Positions 54,798 through 63,790 are shown, numbered from the stretch's first letter. The stretch is 64,000 bases of DNA from an uncultured Nitrosospira sp. (GCA_900696515.1 CAADGK010000052.1:1-64000); one strand, 5' to 3'. Notes: generated by a model not told the origin, from the letters alone. Made by a program: numbers and translations.

Positions 54798-55991
54798 ATG
54801 GAAGACTGGCAACAGATCTTAGCCAAAAGCATCGTCAAGCCCAGAGATCTCGCTGAACGGTTCGGCGTCGACGAGAAAGAAATAGAAGCGATCGTAGGCC
54901 CCTATCCGATGCGGATCACTCCGACTGTGCTCGGAACGATCAAGGAAAAGGGTGACGCGATCTGGAAGCAGGTTGTCCCTGAAATCGAGGAGTTGACCGA
55001 CATCGACGCGGAGGACGATCCGCTCGAAGAAGATCTCATGAGCCCGGTGCCCCATCTGGTCCACCGATATCCAGATCGGGTACTGCTCATGGTCACCAAT
55101 CAATGTCCGATCTATTGCCGGTTCTGCACCAGAAAGCGACTGGTGGGCAAACCTGGCTTCCTAAAAAAGGGCGAGTTGGACCGAGCTATCCAGTATCTTC
55201 GTGAGCACCAGGAAGTGCGTGATGTGATTCTCTCAGGAGGCGACCCCCTGCTGCTTCCGGACCATCTCCTCGAACGCATCTTCAAGGCCCTGCGGACCAT
55301 TCCTCATCTGGAGCTGATCCGCATCGGGTCACGAGTCCCGGGGACCTTACCGCAACGCATCACGCCGAAGCTCTGCGAGCTGGTGAAAAAATACCACCCA
55401 ATCTACATGAACTTGCATTTTAACCACCCGGACGAACTCACTCCAGAAGTTAAAGTCGCGTGCGGCATGCTCGCGGATGCCGGTGTTCCTTTAGGCGCCC
55501 AGACCGTCCTACTCAAAGGGGTGAATGACGATCCGGAAATCATGAAGCGGCTTGTCCATCAGCTCCTCCTTGCGCGGGTAAAGCCCTATTACCTCTATCA
55601 AGCAGACCTAACCAAGGGAACAAACCATTTCCGGACGACGGTCGAAGCAGGCCTGAAGATCATCAAATCGCTCCAGGGCCATACCAGCGGCATGGCCGTC
55701 CCTCATTTTGTGATCGATGCGCCGGGCGGTGGCGGCAAGATCCCGTTGCTTCCCGACAATTACCTGGTCCATCTCGATGAAGACGGCGCCGTGCTCCGCA
55801 ACTATGAGAACAAGACCTTCCACTACCCGCAGCCAAAGACGGACGGTCGACGGGAACTCCCGATGGTCGGTGTGGGTTCCCCTGCCGATGAGGCGGAAGA
55901 AGCCTATGCGGCTTGCGGGGACAGCTACCCCGATCGAGACGGGTACGCCATGTGGGGAAACAGCTGCGGGGGAGATGCGGACGAGCTGTGA
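54798..55991 (+). CDS. kamA: Lysine 2,3-aminomutase-family radical SAM enzyme
   Basis: 397 residues from the ATG at 54798 (AAGGA upstream). The radical SAM CxxxCxxC is C103-PIY-C107-RF-C110. The PLP-binding Lys is in APGGGGKIPLLPDNY (Lys314). The family is KamA/EpmB: SAM- and PLP-dependent lysine to beta-lysine conversion, either free lysine or the EF-P modification branch. The C-terminal tail (GSPADEAEEAYAACGDSYPD, then NSCGGDADEL) is an acidic extension. No EpmA or AblB gene is beside it. The next gene overlaps by 4 nt. Confidence 0.93.
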   Translation: MEDWQQILAKSIVKPRDLAERFGVDEKEIEAIVGPYPMRITPTVLGTIKEKGDAIWKQVVPEIEELTDIDAEDDPLEEDLMSPVPHLVHRYPDRVLLMVTNQCPIYCRFCTRKRLVGKPGFLKKGELDRAIQYLREHQEVRDVILSGGDPLLLPDHLLERIFKALRTIPHLELIRIGSRVPGTLPQRITPKLCELVKKYHPIYMNLHFNHPDELTPEVKVACGMLADAGVPLGAQTVLLKGVNDDPEIMKRLVHQLLLARVKPYYLYQADLTKGTNHFRTTVEAGLKIIKSLQGHTSGMAVPHFVIDAPGGGGKIPLLPDNYLVHLDEDGAVLRNYENKTFHYPQPKTDGRRELPMVGVGSPADEAEEAYAACGDSYPDRDGYAMWGNSCGGDADEL

Positions 55992-57145
55992 CGACTCATT
56001 CACCCCGATCCGGGATTTTCCCCTATCAGGACATCCGGCGGTTGATCGCCGGCGGCGCCATCAGTGCCGCTCCGGCCATTGAGGACCGACAGATCCAACC
56101 GGCCAGTCTCGACCTTCGCCTTGGCCGCAAAGCTTATCGCTTGATCAGCAGTTTTTTGCCGGAACTGTCTGCAATCTCCTCCCGCCTCGATGTCATGGAT
56201 TTCTACCAGTCGGATCTCGTGATGTATGAAATGAATCTGACCGATGGCGCCATTCTAGAAAAAGGCCACGTCTACCTTGTGCCGCTGCTGGAAGAATTGG
56301 CGCTACCGGCGACCATCCGTGCGCGGGCGAACCCGAAAAGCACCACCGGCCGCCTGGATGTGTTCACCCGCGTGGTAACCGACCTCACCTCGGGATTTGA
56401 TGAAATCCGAGCCGGCTATCGGGGGCAACTATTTCTTGAGGTCGTTCCGCGTTCGTTTGCCATCAAAGTCCGCACCGGACAGTCGCTGAACCAAGTCCGG
56501 TTTGTGCGCGGTGAGGCCACGGTTTCAGACCGATCGCTTCATGCCCTCCATCGCGCGACGCCCTTGCTGTATCACAACGTGGCGCCCACCAAACGCATAG
56601 GCAGTCAAGACGTTCGCGCTGAACGGGGTCTGTTCCTTCGCATTGATCTCACCGGAGGAGATCAGCGAGAGTCTCGCGTGGTTGGGTACCGCGCAAAGAA
56701 GAACAGTCATGTCATTGATCTCGAGAAAGTCGGACATTATGCTGCAGCTGACTTCTGGGAGCCGCTCTACCGCCATCGCCACGACAGCTTGCTATTGGAG
56801 CCGGAAGAGTTTTATATCCTTGTATCAAAGGAGCGCATTCGGGTGCCGCCGGGCTATGCGGCGGAAATGGTGGCCTACGAAGCGGCCTGCGGCGAACTGC
56901 GAACACACTATGCCGGGTTTTTCGACCCGGGCTTCGGGTACGGCTCAAAGGGCGAGATCAAAGGCACCCAGGTCGTCCTGGAGGTTCGTCCGCACGACGT
57001 GCCTTTCCTGATCCACGACGGGCAAACGTTTTTTAAAGTGCTGTACGAAACCATGATGGCCAACCCGACGCAACTCTATGGATCGCGGTTAGGCTCATCG
57101 TACCAACGACAGGCTCTCACGCTCAGCAAGCATTTCAAGATCTGA
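55988..57145 (+). CDS. Two-domain 2'-deoxycytidine 5'-triphosphate deaminase (DCD)
   Basis: 385 residues from the GTG at 55988, overlapping the kamA stop (GTGA). It contains two successive dCTP deaminase/dUTPase-fold domains (about 1-180: IQPASLDLRLGRKAYRLISS, RANPKSTTGRLDVFTRVVTD; about 195-385: YAAEMVAYEAACGELRTHYA, GFFDPGFGYGSKGEIKGTQV). It resembles the long DCD proteins of alphaproteobacteria, deaminating dCTP for dTTP synthesis. Being coupled to kamA is unusual and not explained by known pathways. Confidence 0.92.
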   Translation: MTTHSPRSGIFPYQDIRRLIAGGAISAAPAIEDRQIQPASLDLRLGRKAYRLISSFLPELSAISSRLDVMDFYQSDLVMYEMNLTDGAILEKGHVYLVPLLEELALPATIRARANPKSTTGRLDVFTRVVTDLTSGFDEIRAGYRGQLFLEVVPRSFAIKVRTGQSLNQVRFVRGEATVSDRSLHALHRATPLLYHNVAPTKRIGSQDVRAERGLFLRIDLTGGDQRESRVVGYRAKKNSHVIDLEKVGHYAAADFWEPLYRHRHDSLLLEPEEFYILVSKERIRVPPGYAAEMVAYEAACGELRTHYAGFFDPGFGYGSKGEIKGTQVVLEVRPHDVPFLIHDGQTFFKVLYETMMANPTQLYGSRLGSSYQRQALTLSKHFKI

Positions 57146-57147
57146 CT

Positions 57148-57561
57148 ATGGCACCATCCGACTTCCCTTCTCATCAGAATGAGCCCACGCGTTCGTCGCC
57201 GCCCTCGGAACCGGACGAGACGCGCGGAGGTTCCGAGCACCAAGTCCACGTCATCGGACTGATGGTCGGGACCGCGCTGATGTTTATCGGGTTTCTCAAT
57301 ATCTTTCTTTCCATCAGCGGTGGGTTTGAAATCAATATCGTGCCGTTTCTGATCTATTTCGGCGGCCTCGCGGTGTGGGCCAATGCCGCTATCGAAACGC
57401 CGGCTATCCGCTATGGCGTCATGACGATGGCCGTTGCATTGGCCTTGGGCCTCTTTCAATACGGTGAGGTTCTGTTTTGGCACAAGCAAGTGCTGTTTTG
57501 GACCACCATCATCATTGTGATGTATTTCATGTTTGTCGAGCCTAAGAAGCCGACGCCGTAA
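57148..57561 (+). CDS. Conserved hypothetical membrane protein
   Basis: 137 residues: a polar N-terminus (about 1-32), then four hydrophobic segments (VIGLMVGTALMFIGFLNIFL, VPFLIYFGGLAVWANAAI, VMTMAVALALGLFQYGEVLF and a last TTIIIVMYFMFVEP). No family is recognised. It follows the DCD gene by 2 nt and precedes the glycosyltransferase-like gene by 19 nt. Confidence 0.75.
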   Translation: MAPSDFPSHQNEPTRSSPPSEPDETRGGSEHQVHVIGLMVGTALMFIGFLNIFLSISGGFEINIVPFLIYFGGLAVWANAAIETPAIRYGVMTMAVALALGLFQYGEVLFWHKQVLFWTTIIIVMYFMFVEPKKPTP

Positions 57562-57580
57562 GCGTAACGAATTCTGCCCG

Positions 57581-58273
57581 ATGACGATCTCCGTCATCAT
57601 TCCGACTCTGAATGAAGAACAGGCCCTTGGGCAGACACTGGCCGGCCTTTCATCCTCTCTCGTTCTTGAAATTATCCTGGTTGATGGAGGAAGCACCGAT
57701 CGTACGCTTGCGATCGCGAACGACTTTTGCACGAACGTGCCCAATGCTCGCCTCGTAAGAGCGCCGACCGGACGAGCACGACAGATGAACGAGGGAGCGA
57801 AGGCCGGCCGCGGGGACACGTTCCTGTTCTTGCATGGCGATACACAGATGCCGAACGATGCTCCTCGGATCATTGAATCGGTGCTCACAGACCCGGCCAT
57901 CGTGGGGGGGCGATTCGATGTCCGATTCGACACCGGCTCCGGTTGGGGGCCCATCATCAGTACACTGATGAACTGGCGTTCTCGTACCAGCGGTATCGCC
58001 ACGGGTGATCAGGCGATTTTTGTCCGCCGCCGCATTTTCGAACGACTTGGAGGCTTTGCGGACATCCCGCTGATGGAAGACATTGAATTCAGCCGAAGAC
58101 TCAAACGAGCCGGGTCGACCGTGGCACTTCGCCATACGGTCATCACCTCCTTCCGACGGTGGGAACAGCAGGGCCCCCTGAGAACCATCCTCCTGATGTG
58201 GACGTTGCGGTTCCTCTATTGGGCCGGTATCAACCCGGCACGCTTGAGTCGATGGTACGAGGCTGTCAGATAA
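57581..58273 (+). CDS. Glycosyltransferase family 2-like, rSAM/selenodomain-associated transferase 2 (TIGR04283)
   Basis: 230 residues from the ATG at 57581. GT-A fold signatures: MTISVIIPTLNEEQALGQTL, ILVDGGSTDRTLAIANDF, ARQMNEGAKAGRGDTFLFLH, TGDQAIFVRRRIFERLGGFA. It matches TIGR04283, which often neighbours TIGR04282 (next gene). The substrate is not known. No radical SAM/selenodomain partner gene lies beside it. Confidence 0.9.
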   Translation: MTISVIIPTLNEEQALGQTLAGLSSSLVLEIILVDGGSTDRTLAIANDFCTNVPNARLVRAPTGRARQMNEGAKAGRGDTFLFLHGDTQMPNDAPRIIESVLTDPAIVGGRFDVRFDTGSGWGPIISTLMNWRSRTSGIATGDQAIFVRRRIFERLGGFADIPLMEDIEFSRRLKRAGSTVALRHTVITSFRRWEQQGPLRTILLMWTLRFLYWAGINPARLSRWYEAVR

Positions 58274-58275
58274 AT

Positions 58276-58399
58276 GGTGATGGGTGAAGCGTTAGGGGTA
58301 AAGGGTGAGGAGGTATGAAAGAAATGTCCGATAGGCAATCAGAAACCAAGACTAACTCTTCTCCAAAATCGCTTCACGCTTCACGCTTCACGTCTCACC
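58276..58399. repeat. Inverted repeat spanning the TIGR04282 start
   Basis: The left arm (58276-58310, GGTGATGGGTGAAGCGTTAG then GGGTGAGG) begins 2 nt past the TIGR04283 stop. The right arm (58370-58399, three GCTTCAC heptads then GTCTCACC) lies inside the start of the TIGR04282 gene. The arms match at about 22 of 30 positions. The AGGAGG ribosome site and the first 15 codons lie in the loop. It belongs to the same family as 2698-2836. Confidence 0.75.
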
Positions 58400-59112
58400 A
58401 GGCCGCTCTGGTGATCTTCGCCAAAGCGCCTACGCCTGGCCAAGTGAAGACGCGTCTCTGTCCGCCGCTGACGCCAGACGAAGCCGCGACGCTCCACGGA
58501 AGCTTCGTCCTCGACACCCTGGAGCGAACCAAACTCGCGGTGACAGCGCTCAAAGTGCCGTTCGATCGTTACCTGGCCTGTTCGCCATCTTCCACTCATG
58601 TGTTTTTTAAAATTATGGAAGAACGGCAGGGTGTGAAGGTGATCGAGCAAGTCGGGGACGACCTCGGCGCACGCATGCGGCACGCCTTTGAGACAATATT
58701 CGCGCGGGGATACCGGCATGTCCTGATCATCGGAACTGATGTTCCAACCGTTCCGCTCGACCATTTTAAGCAGGCCCTGATTAGGCTGGAGCAGTGTGAC
58801 CTTGTACTCGGTCCTGCGCATGATGGCGGGTATTATCTGATTGGCCTCAAACAGCCCTGTCCCAGACTCTTTCTTGATGTTCCGTGGTCGACTGATCAGG
58901 TACTGAACCTCACTCTGGACAAAGCGGCTACGGTTGGGCTCAAGACGGCTTTGATTGAACCATGGCGTGATGTGGATACGCTTGACGATCTACTAGCCCT
59001 CATCGATGCCAATATGGCCGACAGCAAGAAACCGAAGAACGAGCGAACGTTTTCGACTCGTACCGCTGGAGTATTGGAAACTCTCGCCAAGCGGATTCGT
59101 TCAAGAGCATAA
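58324..59112 (+). CDS. Nucleotidyl/glycosyl transferase-like, rSAM/selenodomain-associated transferase 1 (TIGR04282)
   Basis: 262 residues from the ATG at 58324 (AGGAGG 9 nt upstream). Core: ALVIFAKAPTPGQVKTRLCP, VLIIGTDVPTVPLDHFKQAL, DLVLGPAHDGGYYLIGLKQP, the TIGR04282 pattern (GT-A like, CofC-like). Residues about 1-28 are unusual: KSLHASRFTSHQ is encoded by GCTTCAC heptads, part of the inverted repeat, so the N-terminus may be acquired. The substrate is unknown. Confidence 0.88.
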   Translation: MSDRQSETKTNSSPKSLHASRFTSHQAALVIFAKAPTPGQVKTRLCPPLTPDEAATLHGSFVLDTLERTKLAVTALKVPFDRYLACSPSSTHVFFKIMEERQGVKVIEQVGDDLGARMRHAFETIFARGYRHVLIIGTDVPTVPLDHFKQALIRLEQCDLVLGPAHDGGYYLIGLKQPCPRLFLDVPWSTDQVLNLTLDKAATVGLKTALIEPWRDVDTLDDLLALIDANMADSKKPKNERTFSTRTAGVLETLAKRIRSRA

Positions 59113-59139
59113 TGAGACGAACACAACTGTAGAGGATGT

Positions 59140-59874
59140 ATGGATCAACAGGTTGCACTCATTACGGGTGGAGCGAAAGGCATCGGCCGGGGAATCGCGC
59201 TTGATTTGGCGGCGCGACATTGGAGAGTCGCCTTGTGCTATCGACATAGTGACGCCGAAGCCAACGCGACTGCGCAAGACATTGTGGCGCGAGGCGGACA
59301 ACCGTTGGCTATCCGCTGTGATGTCTCCGACCCCGTAGCCGCCAAAAATCTGATTGCCAAGGTTGAACAAGAATGGGGACGAATCGATGTCCTGATCAAT
59401 GGTGCGGGCCCCTATCACCGCATTAACTTGTTCGATGAAACAGTCGAGGGCTGGAACGAGATGTTCGCCGGCAACCTGCATCCTATTTTTTACCTGGCAC
59501 AGGCCGTTGCCCCAGGCATGAAGGCCCGCAAAGCCGGACGGATCATCAACTTCAGCATGGCCAACGCGGATCAAATGGAAGCCCAACCCGATGTGACCGG
59601 TCATTATATCGCCAAGGCCGGTGTCCTGATCTTGACGCGCACGCTGGCGAAGTTACTGGCGCCCTACGGCATCACCGTCAACGCCATCTCGCCCGGCTTC
59701 ATCGATTCGGGAAGTGCACCCCCTCAAGAACTGGCCGCCATGACGAAGCGCATTCCTGCCGGCTATATCGGAACGATTGAGGATACCGTCGGAGCCGTCC
59801 GGTATCTGCTCAGCGACGACGCACGGTACGTGAACGGCGCCAATATTCAAATCAGCGGAGGTTGGGGCATCTAA
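59140..59874 (+). CDS. SDR family protein with altered YxxxK motif
   Basis: 244 residues: cofactor loop VALITGGAKGIGRGIALDLA, LINGAGPY, and GITVNAISPGFIDSG. The catalytic stretch reads PDVTGHYIAKAGVLILT: the residue four before Lys is His (HYIAK), with the Tyr one position later. Either the Tyr is displaced or the enzyme is atypical. It is 27 nt after the TIGR04282 gene, followed by the zinc-ribbon gene. The substrate is unknown. Confidence 0.9.
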   Translation: MDQQVALITGGAKGIGRGIALDLAARHWRVALCYRHSDAEANATAQDIVARGGQPLAIRCDVSDPVAAKNLIAKVEQEWGRIDVLINGAGPYHRINLFDETVEGWNEMFAGNLHPIFYLAQAVAPGMKARKAGRIINFSMANADQMEAQPDVTGHYIAKAGVLILTRTLAKLLAPYGITVNAISPGFIDSGSAPPQELAAMTKRIPAGYIGTIEDTVGAVRYLLSDDARYVNGANIQISGGWGI

Positions 59875-59891
59875 AACAAGAGGAGGCATGC

Positions 59892-60296
59892 ATGCGATCA
59901 GCGCAGGAACGAGAGAGTCATCGACGGTTCGTTCAGGCCCTTCAGCATGAACATCTATCTTGCAGCAATCCCGGCTGCGGAGGCCCCATGGATGTTGCCG
60001 ATCACACACCCCATAACGCTCGAATTAAAATCTACGAAGCCACCTGCGAGCGGTGCCACACCGTCGAAAAGATTACCGGCAAAGAAGAACACCAGCCTGC
60101 CTGGGATGTGGCCTCCATCACCTTGATGGCCGAAACACATCTGCTCCACGATCAACCGACCTGTCCGTACGATGATACGCCCATTACCTTCATCTCCCTG
60201 CCGAATCCCCGACGCAAGGCTCGTTATCGCCTCCAATGTTACTACTGCGGACGACACACCGAAATGAACTGGCCTCCGCCTGAAGCGAAGCGGTGA
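59892..60296 (+). CDS. Zinc-ribbon-like protein, unknown
   Basis: 134 residues from the ATG at 59892 (GAGGAGGC upstream). Cys pairs C24/C29 (CSNPGC), C52/C55 (CERC), CPYDD and CYYCGR near the C-terminus are consistent with two zinc ribbons. No named family is recognised. It is the last gene of the plus-strand series, converging with the alpha/beta hydrolase gene. Confidence 0.75.
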   Translation: MRSAQERESHRRFVQALQHEHLSCSNPGCGGPMDVADHTPHNARIKIYEATCERCHTVEKITGKEEHQPAWDVASITLMAETHLLHDQPTCPYDDTPITFISLPNPRRKARYRLQCYYCGRHTEMNWPPPEAKR

Positions 60297-60331
60297 CATG
60301 ACAGGACCATCGCTATTGAACAGAGCAGGAT

Positions 60332-61138
60332 TCAGTACCCGGAGAGAGCCTTCTTGATGAATTCACCCAGCCGCCGGAAATAGGCTCCGCCCCCGACGAG
60401 GTAGGTATCGTTATGCCCCGCACCTTGAATCACGTACCACTCCTTCGGCGGTAGGGCTGCCTCAAACACCTGCCGCCCTAACTCAACAGGAATAATGTCG
60501 TCCTTGTCTCCATGGATGATCAGCTTTGGGAGGGACAACTGAGGAAGGCGGTCGATCAATCGATGTTCTGCTCCGAGAAGCCAATGAACAGGCAATCCGC
60601 CATAATGAAATTTTGCCACGGCTTCAATGGACGGAAAGGCCGATTCAAGGATCAGCGCTGAGGCCGGTCGTTGTGCGGCCAGTTCACCGGCCACCGTCGT
60701 TCCGAGCGATCGGCCGAATAGCACAATCCGTTCAGGGCGAATCTTCCTCGTGCGTGTGAGATAGTCATAGGCCCCATAGGCATCGTCATAGAGCCCCCTC
60801 TCACTCGGTCGGACCGCCTGACTCCTCCCATATCCTCGATAATCAAACAAGAATACGGACAGCCCGAGCTGGAATAACAGCTTCAGATTCTCAAGACGGT
60901 GGCTGATGTTTCCCGCGTTGCCGTGACACCAGAGCATGACGGGTCGATCCGCCGCTGTTTCGACATACCATCCGAACAAGCGGACTCCATCAGCAGCTTC
61001 AAACCAGACCTCTTCCAGCGGCACGCCACTGTGTCGTGCCCAATCTCGATCCTGCCAAGGTTCAGGGTAGTAGACGAAGAATTGATCGAGGAGGCTCACG
61101 GACAAAGGATACCGGAACCGGCGCAGAGAAGGAAGCAC
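60332..61138 (-). CDS. Alpha/beta hydrolase (BEM46/YfhR-like)
   Basis: 268 residues: PVMLWCHGNAGNISHRLENL oxyanion region, FLFDYRGYGRSQ, nucleophile elbow LFGRSLGTT, Asp in IIHGDKDDIIPVELG and His in IQGAGHNDTY. It resembles the BEM46/YfhR-type serine hydrolases, probably an esterase of the inner-membrane or cytoplasmic side. The N-terminus SVSLLDQFFVYYPEPWQ is family-like. There are no operon partners. Confidence 0.93.
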   Translation of the reverse strand: MLPSLRRFRYPLSVSLLDQFFVYYPEPWQDRDWARHSGVPLEEVWFEAADGVRLFGWYVETAADRPVMLWCHGNAGNISHRLENLKLLFQLGLSVFLFDYRGYGRSQAVRPSERGLYDDAYGAYDYLTRTRKIRPERIVLFGRSLGTTVAGELAAQRPASALILESAFPSIEAVAKFHYGGLPVHWLLGAEHRLIDRLPQLSLPKLIIHGDKDDIIPVELGRQVFEAALPPKEWYVIQGAGHNDTYLVGGGAYFRRLGEFIKKALSGY

Positions 61139-61278
61139 AGGATCTCTCCGAGCCGTTTACTTCCAATGCACGCAAAAAGTGACGGTTTGCTTGTCTCATT
61201 TTCTAAACCGCGCTATAGCTCATTCGTCGATGGCCTTGCACGATACCGCGCTACACCCCGCTACGTGGAGGATGTGAG

Positions 61279-61824
61279 ATGCTCAAAGCCGGTTCCAGCC
61301 TGCTCTGTGGACTGTTTGTGCTGCTGACCCTGTATGTGCTGCTGACCTTATCCGGCTGTTCGGTCATGATGGCCATGGTCGGCGACAAAGAACCGGATTT
61401 CGAGCACATCAAGATCGGGGCGACGAAGGAAGAGATCGACTTTGAATTTAACCAACCAGGAACGCCGAAGGAACTCGGCGAAGGGAAAACTGAAGTGACC
61501 TACAAATACGAGATGGGAAACTCCCCCAATGCAGCGCGCGCAGCCATTTATGGCTATTACGACCTAGCCACGCTCGGATTTGCTGAACCCGTGTTTACCG
61601 TCGTGGAGTTTTTTGTGGGGCATAAGGAGCAAACCAGCATTGTCTACGGCGCTGACAACAAAGCGCTGTCCATCAGCGGATATACCCCTCCCCCCCTTTC
61701 GCCTGAAATGAAGGCAGCGATTGAGGAGCAGGAAAAGCACGTGCGAAAGCGCCCCACCCCACGCTCGGATCAACCGCCGCTCCAAGACTCAACCTCGAGT
61801 CAACACAGTTCCGGTTCACCATAG
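61279..61824 (+). CDS. Lipoprotein, unknown
   Basis: 181 residues with a long hydrophobic signal (LLCGLFVLLTLYVLLTLSGC, Cys27). The mature domain (FEHIKIGATKEEIDFEFNQP, VTYKYEMGNSPNAARAAIYG) has the start typical of small outer-membrane assembly-like lipoproteins, followed by a polar Ser/Pro/Gln-rich tail. No function is known. It converges with the DUF4105 gene after 9 nt. Confidence 0.75.
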   Translation: MLKAGSSLLCGLFVLLTLYVLLTLSGCSVMMAMVGDKEPDFEHIKIGATKEEIDFEFNQPGTPKELGEGKTEVTYKYEMGNSPNAARAAIYGYYDLATLGFAEPVFTVVEFFVGHKEQTSIVYGADNKALSISGYTPPPLSPEMKAAIEEQEKHVRKRPTPRSDQPPLQDSTSSQHSSGSP

Positions 61825-61833
61825 GCCCAGCGC

Positions 61834-63753
61834 TCAAAAAAAGGCTTGCACGCGGAACAGGACATCACTGTCGTGATCGCGGTGGTTATACTCGAGCCTT
61901 ACCGCCCAGTTCCTGGACACCGTAAACCGAGACCCGACATGCCACCGAAAATCATCGGACTTGTCACCCAACGGGAAATAGAGATACGAGCCTGTTGCCA
62001 TAATCTTCCAACGCTCGGTGAGGTCCGCCAACATGCCGACTGTGGCCCCGCCTCCGACCCGATGCAGCCCATGATACGCCCGACTGATATTCGCTTCTGC
62101 ATCCGCAAATGCGAAGAGAACCTCACGTGACAGCAGTCGAAACTCTTTAGCCCCTCCGACTCCGGCGTTGAAGACACCGTTGCTGCACAGTCGGCATTCA
62201 TTATGGTGAATCGTATTCATTCCCACGCCGAGCCGCCAGGACGGAGAGTGAAAGACGGAATCCATCGGGGAGAGGGAAAGCAGATTGAGCAGCGTTGCCC
62301 GCTCGACTCTGGTCTGGTCTGCGCGATTGTAGTGCCTGACCGTCACGGCGGCCATTTCAATTTGGGCGTTCGGCGTATACCCGGCCTCCGGATCGAGTAA
62401 ATCATGATACCCGCCTCGAAACGTGGCTTCCTCAAACGTATCGTTATTGCGCCACCCGCCTCCGAGTGACGCCTGCAGCATCTTATGGCCGAGCTCAGGC
62501 TGTTTTGCGAAGGGGCGTACGGTAAACTCTTCGGAGGGGATACGCAGCTGGCTGCGGGCCGTCAGCACCGCCCGATTCCGTTCTTTCAATTCAGGCTTCG
62601 GATCTTTCCTCGTCGTCTCAATCTGATACCGCAGATAGTCCGACGCCAGATCCAATACGAACGCCTGTTTGGCCGGAGTCAGTTGCACGAATGCCGGCGA
62701 GGTCAGCTCCCCGATGTCCTGCGTCACGCGATGGGCCAGGTCTCGTTCCGAGGCCGGTAAGACCTCCCGTTTCCGCTTGATGACGGTGCTGCGGGAGGGA
62801 CGATAGGTGCCCGTAGAGGCCAAACCCGGCTTTGAGACGATCAATCTGACCGTGTCGGCAGGAACCGTCCACAACATAAATTCATCGGTCAGATGCAGCG
62901 TGGGGTCGGCATAATCCAGCAATGCCAAAAGATGATAGGAACAATTTTCCTTGAAGTAGAAGTAGTCGAAGTAGGCATTCCCGAGTTCCCACGTATGCAT
63001 CAGGAAGCGCCGCAACTGATCTCCCGTGAGATTTAAACGATACTCCCAGATATCCCGGTTTTCGATATCTCGATACTGCTGCACCTTGAGGTAATAGGGA
63101 ATCGTTGAGAAGTACCCTCGATAACTGCCGAAGATTCCCCGTACCGGATACAAGAACCCGCTATTGGGCGGGACATCCGCGGCATAATTGATGGTATAAG
63201 ACAAAATGCGGGTCTGTTCCGTCTGTCCCTTCTGGTCGACGCGAAACAAGGTATGACCGAACATGGACGCGGGATTATTCAGAAAGGATGATGGGAAAAT
63301 CAGCGAAATGGAATCAACGTCAAAATCGTCGTACCAGTGTTGAAACCGCTCACAGACACGGGGGAGGAGGCGATTCGAGTCAAATGCCAGCTGTTCCTTG
63401 AGCCAATGATACCGCGCGACAAATGCGCATTGTGCCGGCTGTTGCGAGCGCCCGACCAGTTCATCCGAAAAAAACTGGGCAAGCGTCGCCGACAGCTCCG
63501 CCTCCGGATCCGTCTTCCCTTTTGAAGACATGAAGAACCGGGGATCGTCCTGCTCGCTCTCATACCCGCCAAAGAGTCCCTTCCGGTAATGTAACAAGAG
63601 ATGCCATTCACGCTGTTCCGCCAGCTTCTTTTCCTGAGCTTGTTCGATCAACTGTGCGAGATAGCGCTCATGATCGGATGGCTGCGCATCCGCGATGGCG
63701 GAAACAAAGAGTGTGACGGCGATAGCAAGGATGGGGACCAGCACGGTGTGCAA
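61834..63753 (-). CDS. DUF4105 (Lnb-like periplasmic) protein
   Basis: 639 residues with a TTG start at 63753 and a signal peptide (VLVPILAIAVTLFVSAIADAQ). The N-terminal half matches DUF4105 (SLIFPSSFLNNPASMFGHTL, RDIWEYRLNLTGDQLRRFLM, NCSYHLLALLDYADPTLHL), and the C-terminal half is a beta-rich barrel-like region (LGHKMLQASLGGGWRNNDTF, ending SDVLFRVQAFF), consistent with outer-membrane insertion. The Cys of NCSYHLL is a possible active-site residue. It is downstream of the DUF3015-like gene. Confidence 0.92.
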   Translation of the reverse strand: MHTVLVPILAIAVTLFVSAIADAQPSDHERYLAQLIEQAQEKKLAEQREWHLLLHYRKGLFGGYESEQDDPRFFMSSKGKTDPEAELSATLAQFFSDELVGRSQQPAQCAFVARYHWLKEQLAFDSNRLLPRVCERFQHWYDDFDVDSISLIFPSSFLNNPASMFGHTLFRVDQKGQTEQTRILSYTINYAADVPPNSGFLYPVRGIFGSYRGYFSTIPYYLKVQQYRDIENRDIWEYRLNLTGDQLRRFLMHTWELGNAYFDYFYFKENCSYHLLALLDYADPTLHLTDEFMLWTVPADTVRLIVSKPGLASTGTYRPSRSTVIKRKREVLPASERDLAHRVTQDIGELTSPAFVQLTPAKQAFVLDLASDYLRYQIETTRKDPKPELKERNRAVLTARSQLRIPSEEFTVRPFAKQPELGHKMLQASLGGGWRNNDTFEEATFRGGYHDLLDPEAGYTPNAQIEMAAVTVRHYNRADQTRVERATLLNLLSLSPMDSVFHSPSWRLGVGMNTIHHNECRLCSNGVFNAGVGGAKEFRLLSREVLFAFADAEANISRAYHGLHRVGGGATVGMLADLTERWKIMATGSYLYFPLGDKSDDFRWHVGSRFTVSRNWAVRLEYNHRDHDSDVLFRVQAFF

Positions 63754-63762
63754 GACACAGCA

Positions 63763-63790
63763 AGGGCCCAGGCATGTCTGCCTGGGCCCT
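63763..63790 (-). terminator. Perfect 12-bp hairpin before the DUF3015-like gene end
   Basis: AGGGCCCAGGCA (63763-63774) pairs perfectly with TGCCTGGGCCCT (63779-63790), loop TGTC. It lies between the stop of the DUF3015-like gene and the start of the DUF4105 gene, and should reduce transcription between the two. Confidence 0.7.

Noticed and set aside
58370-58399. CRISPR or microsatellite array from GCTTCAC heptads
   Set aside because: Only three heptads without spacers; they form the arm of an inverted repeat.
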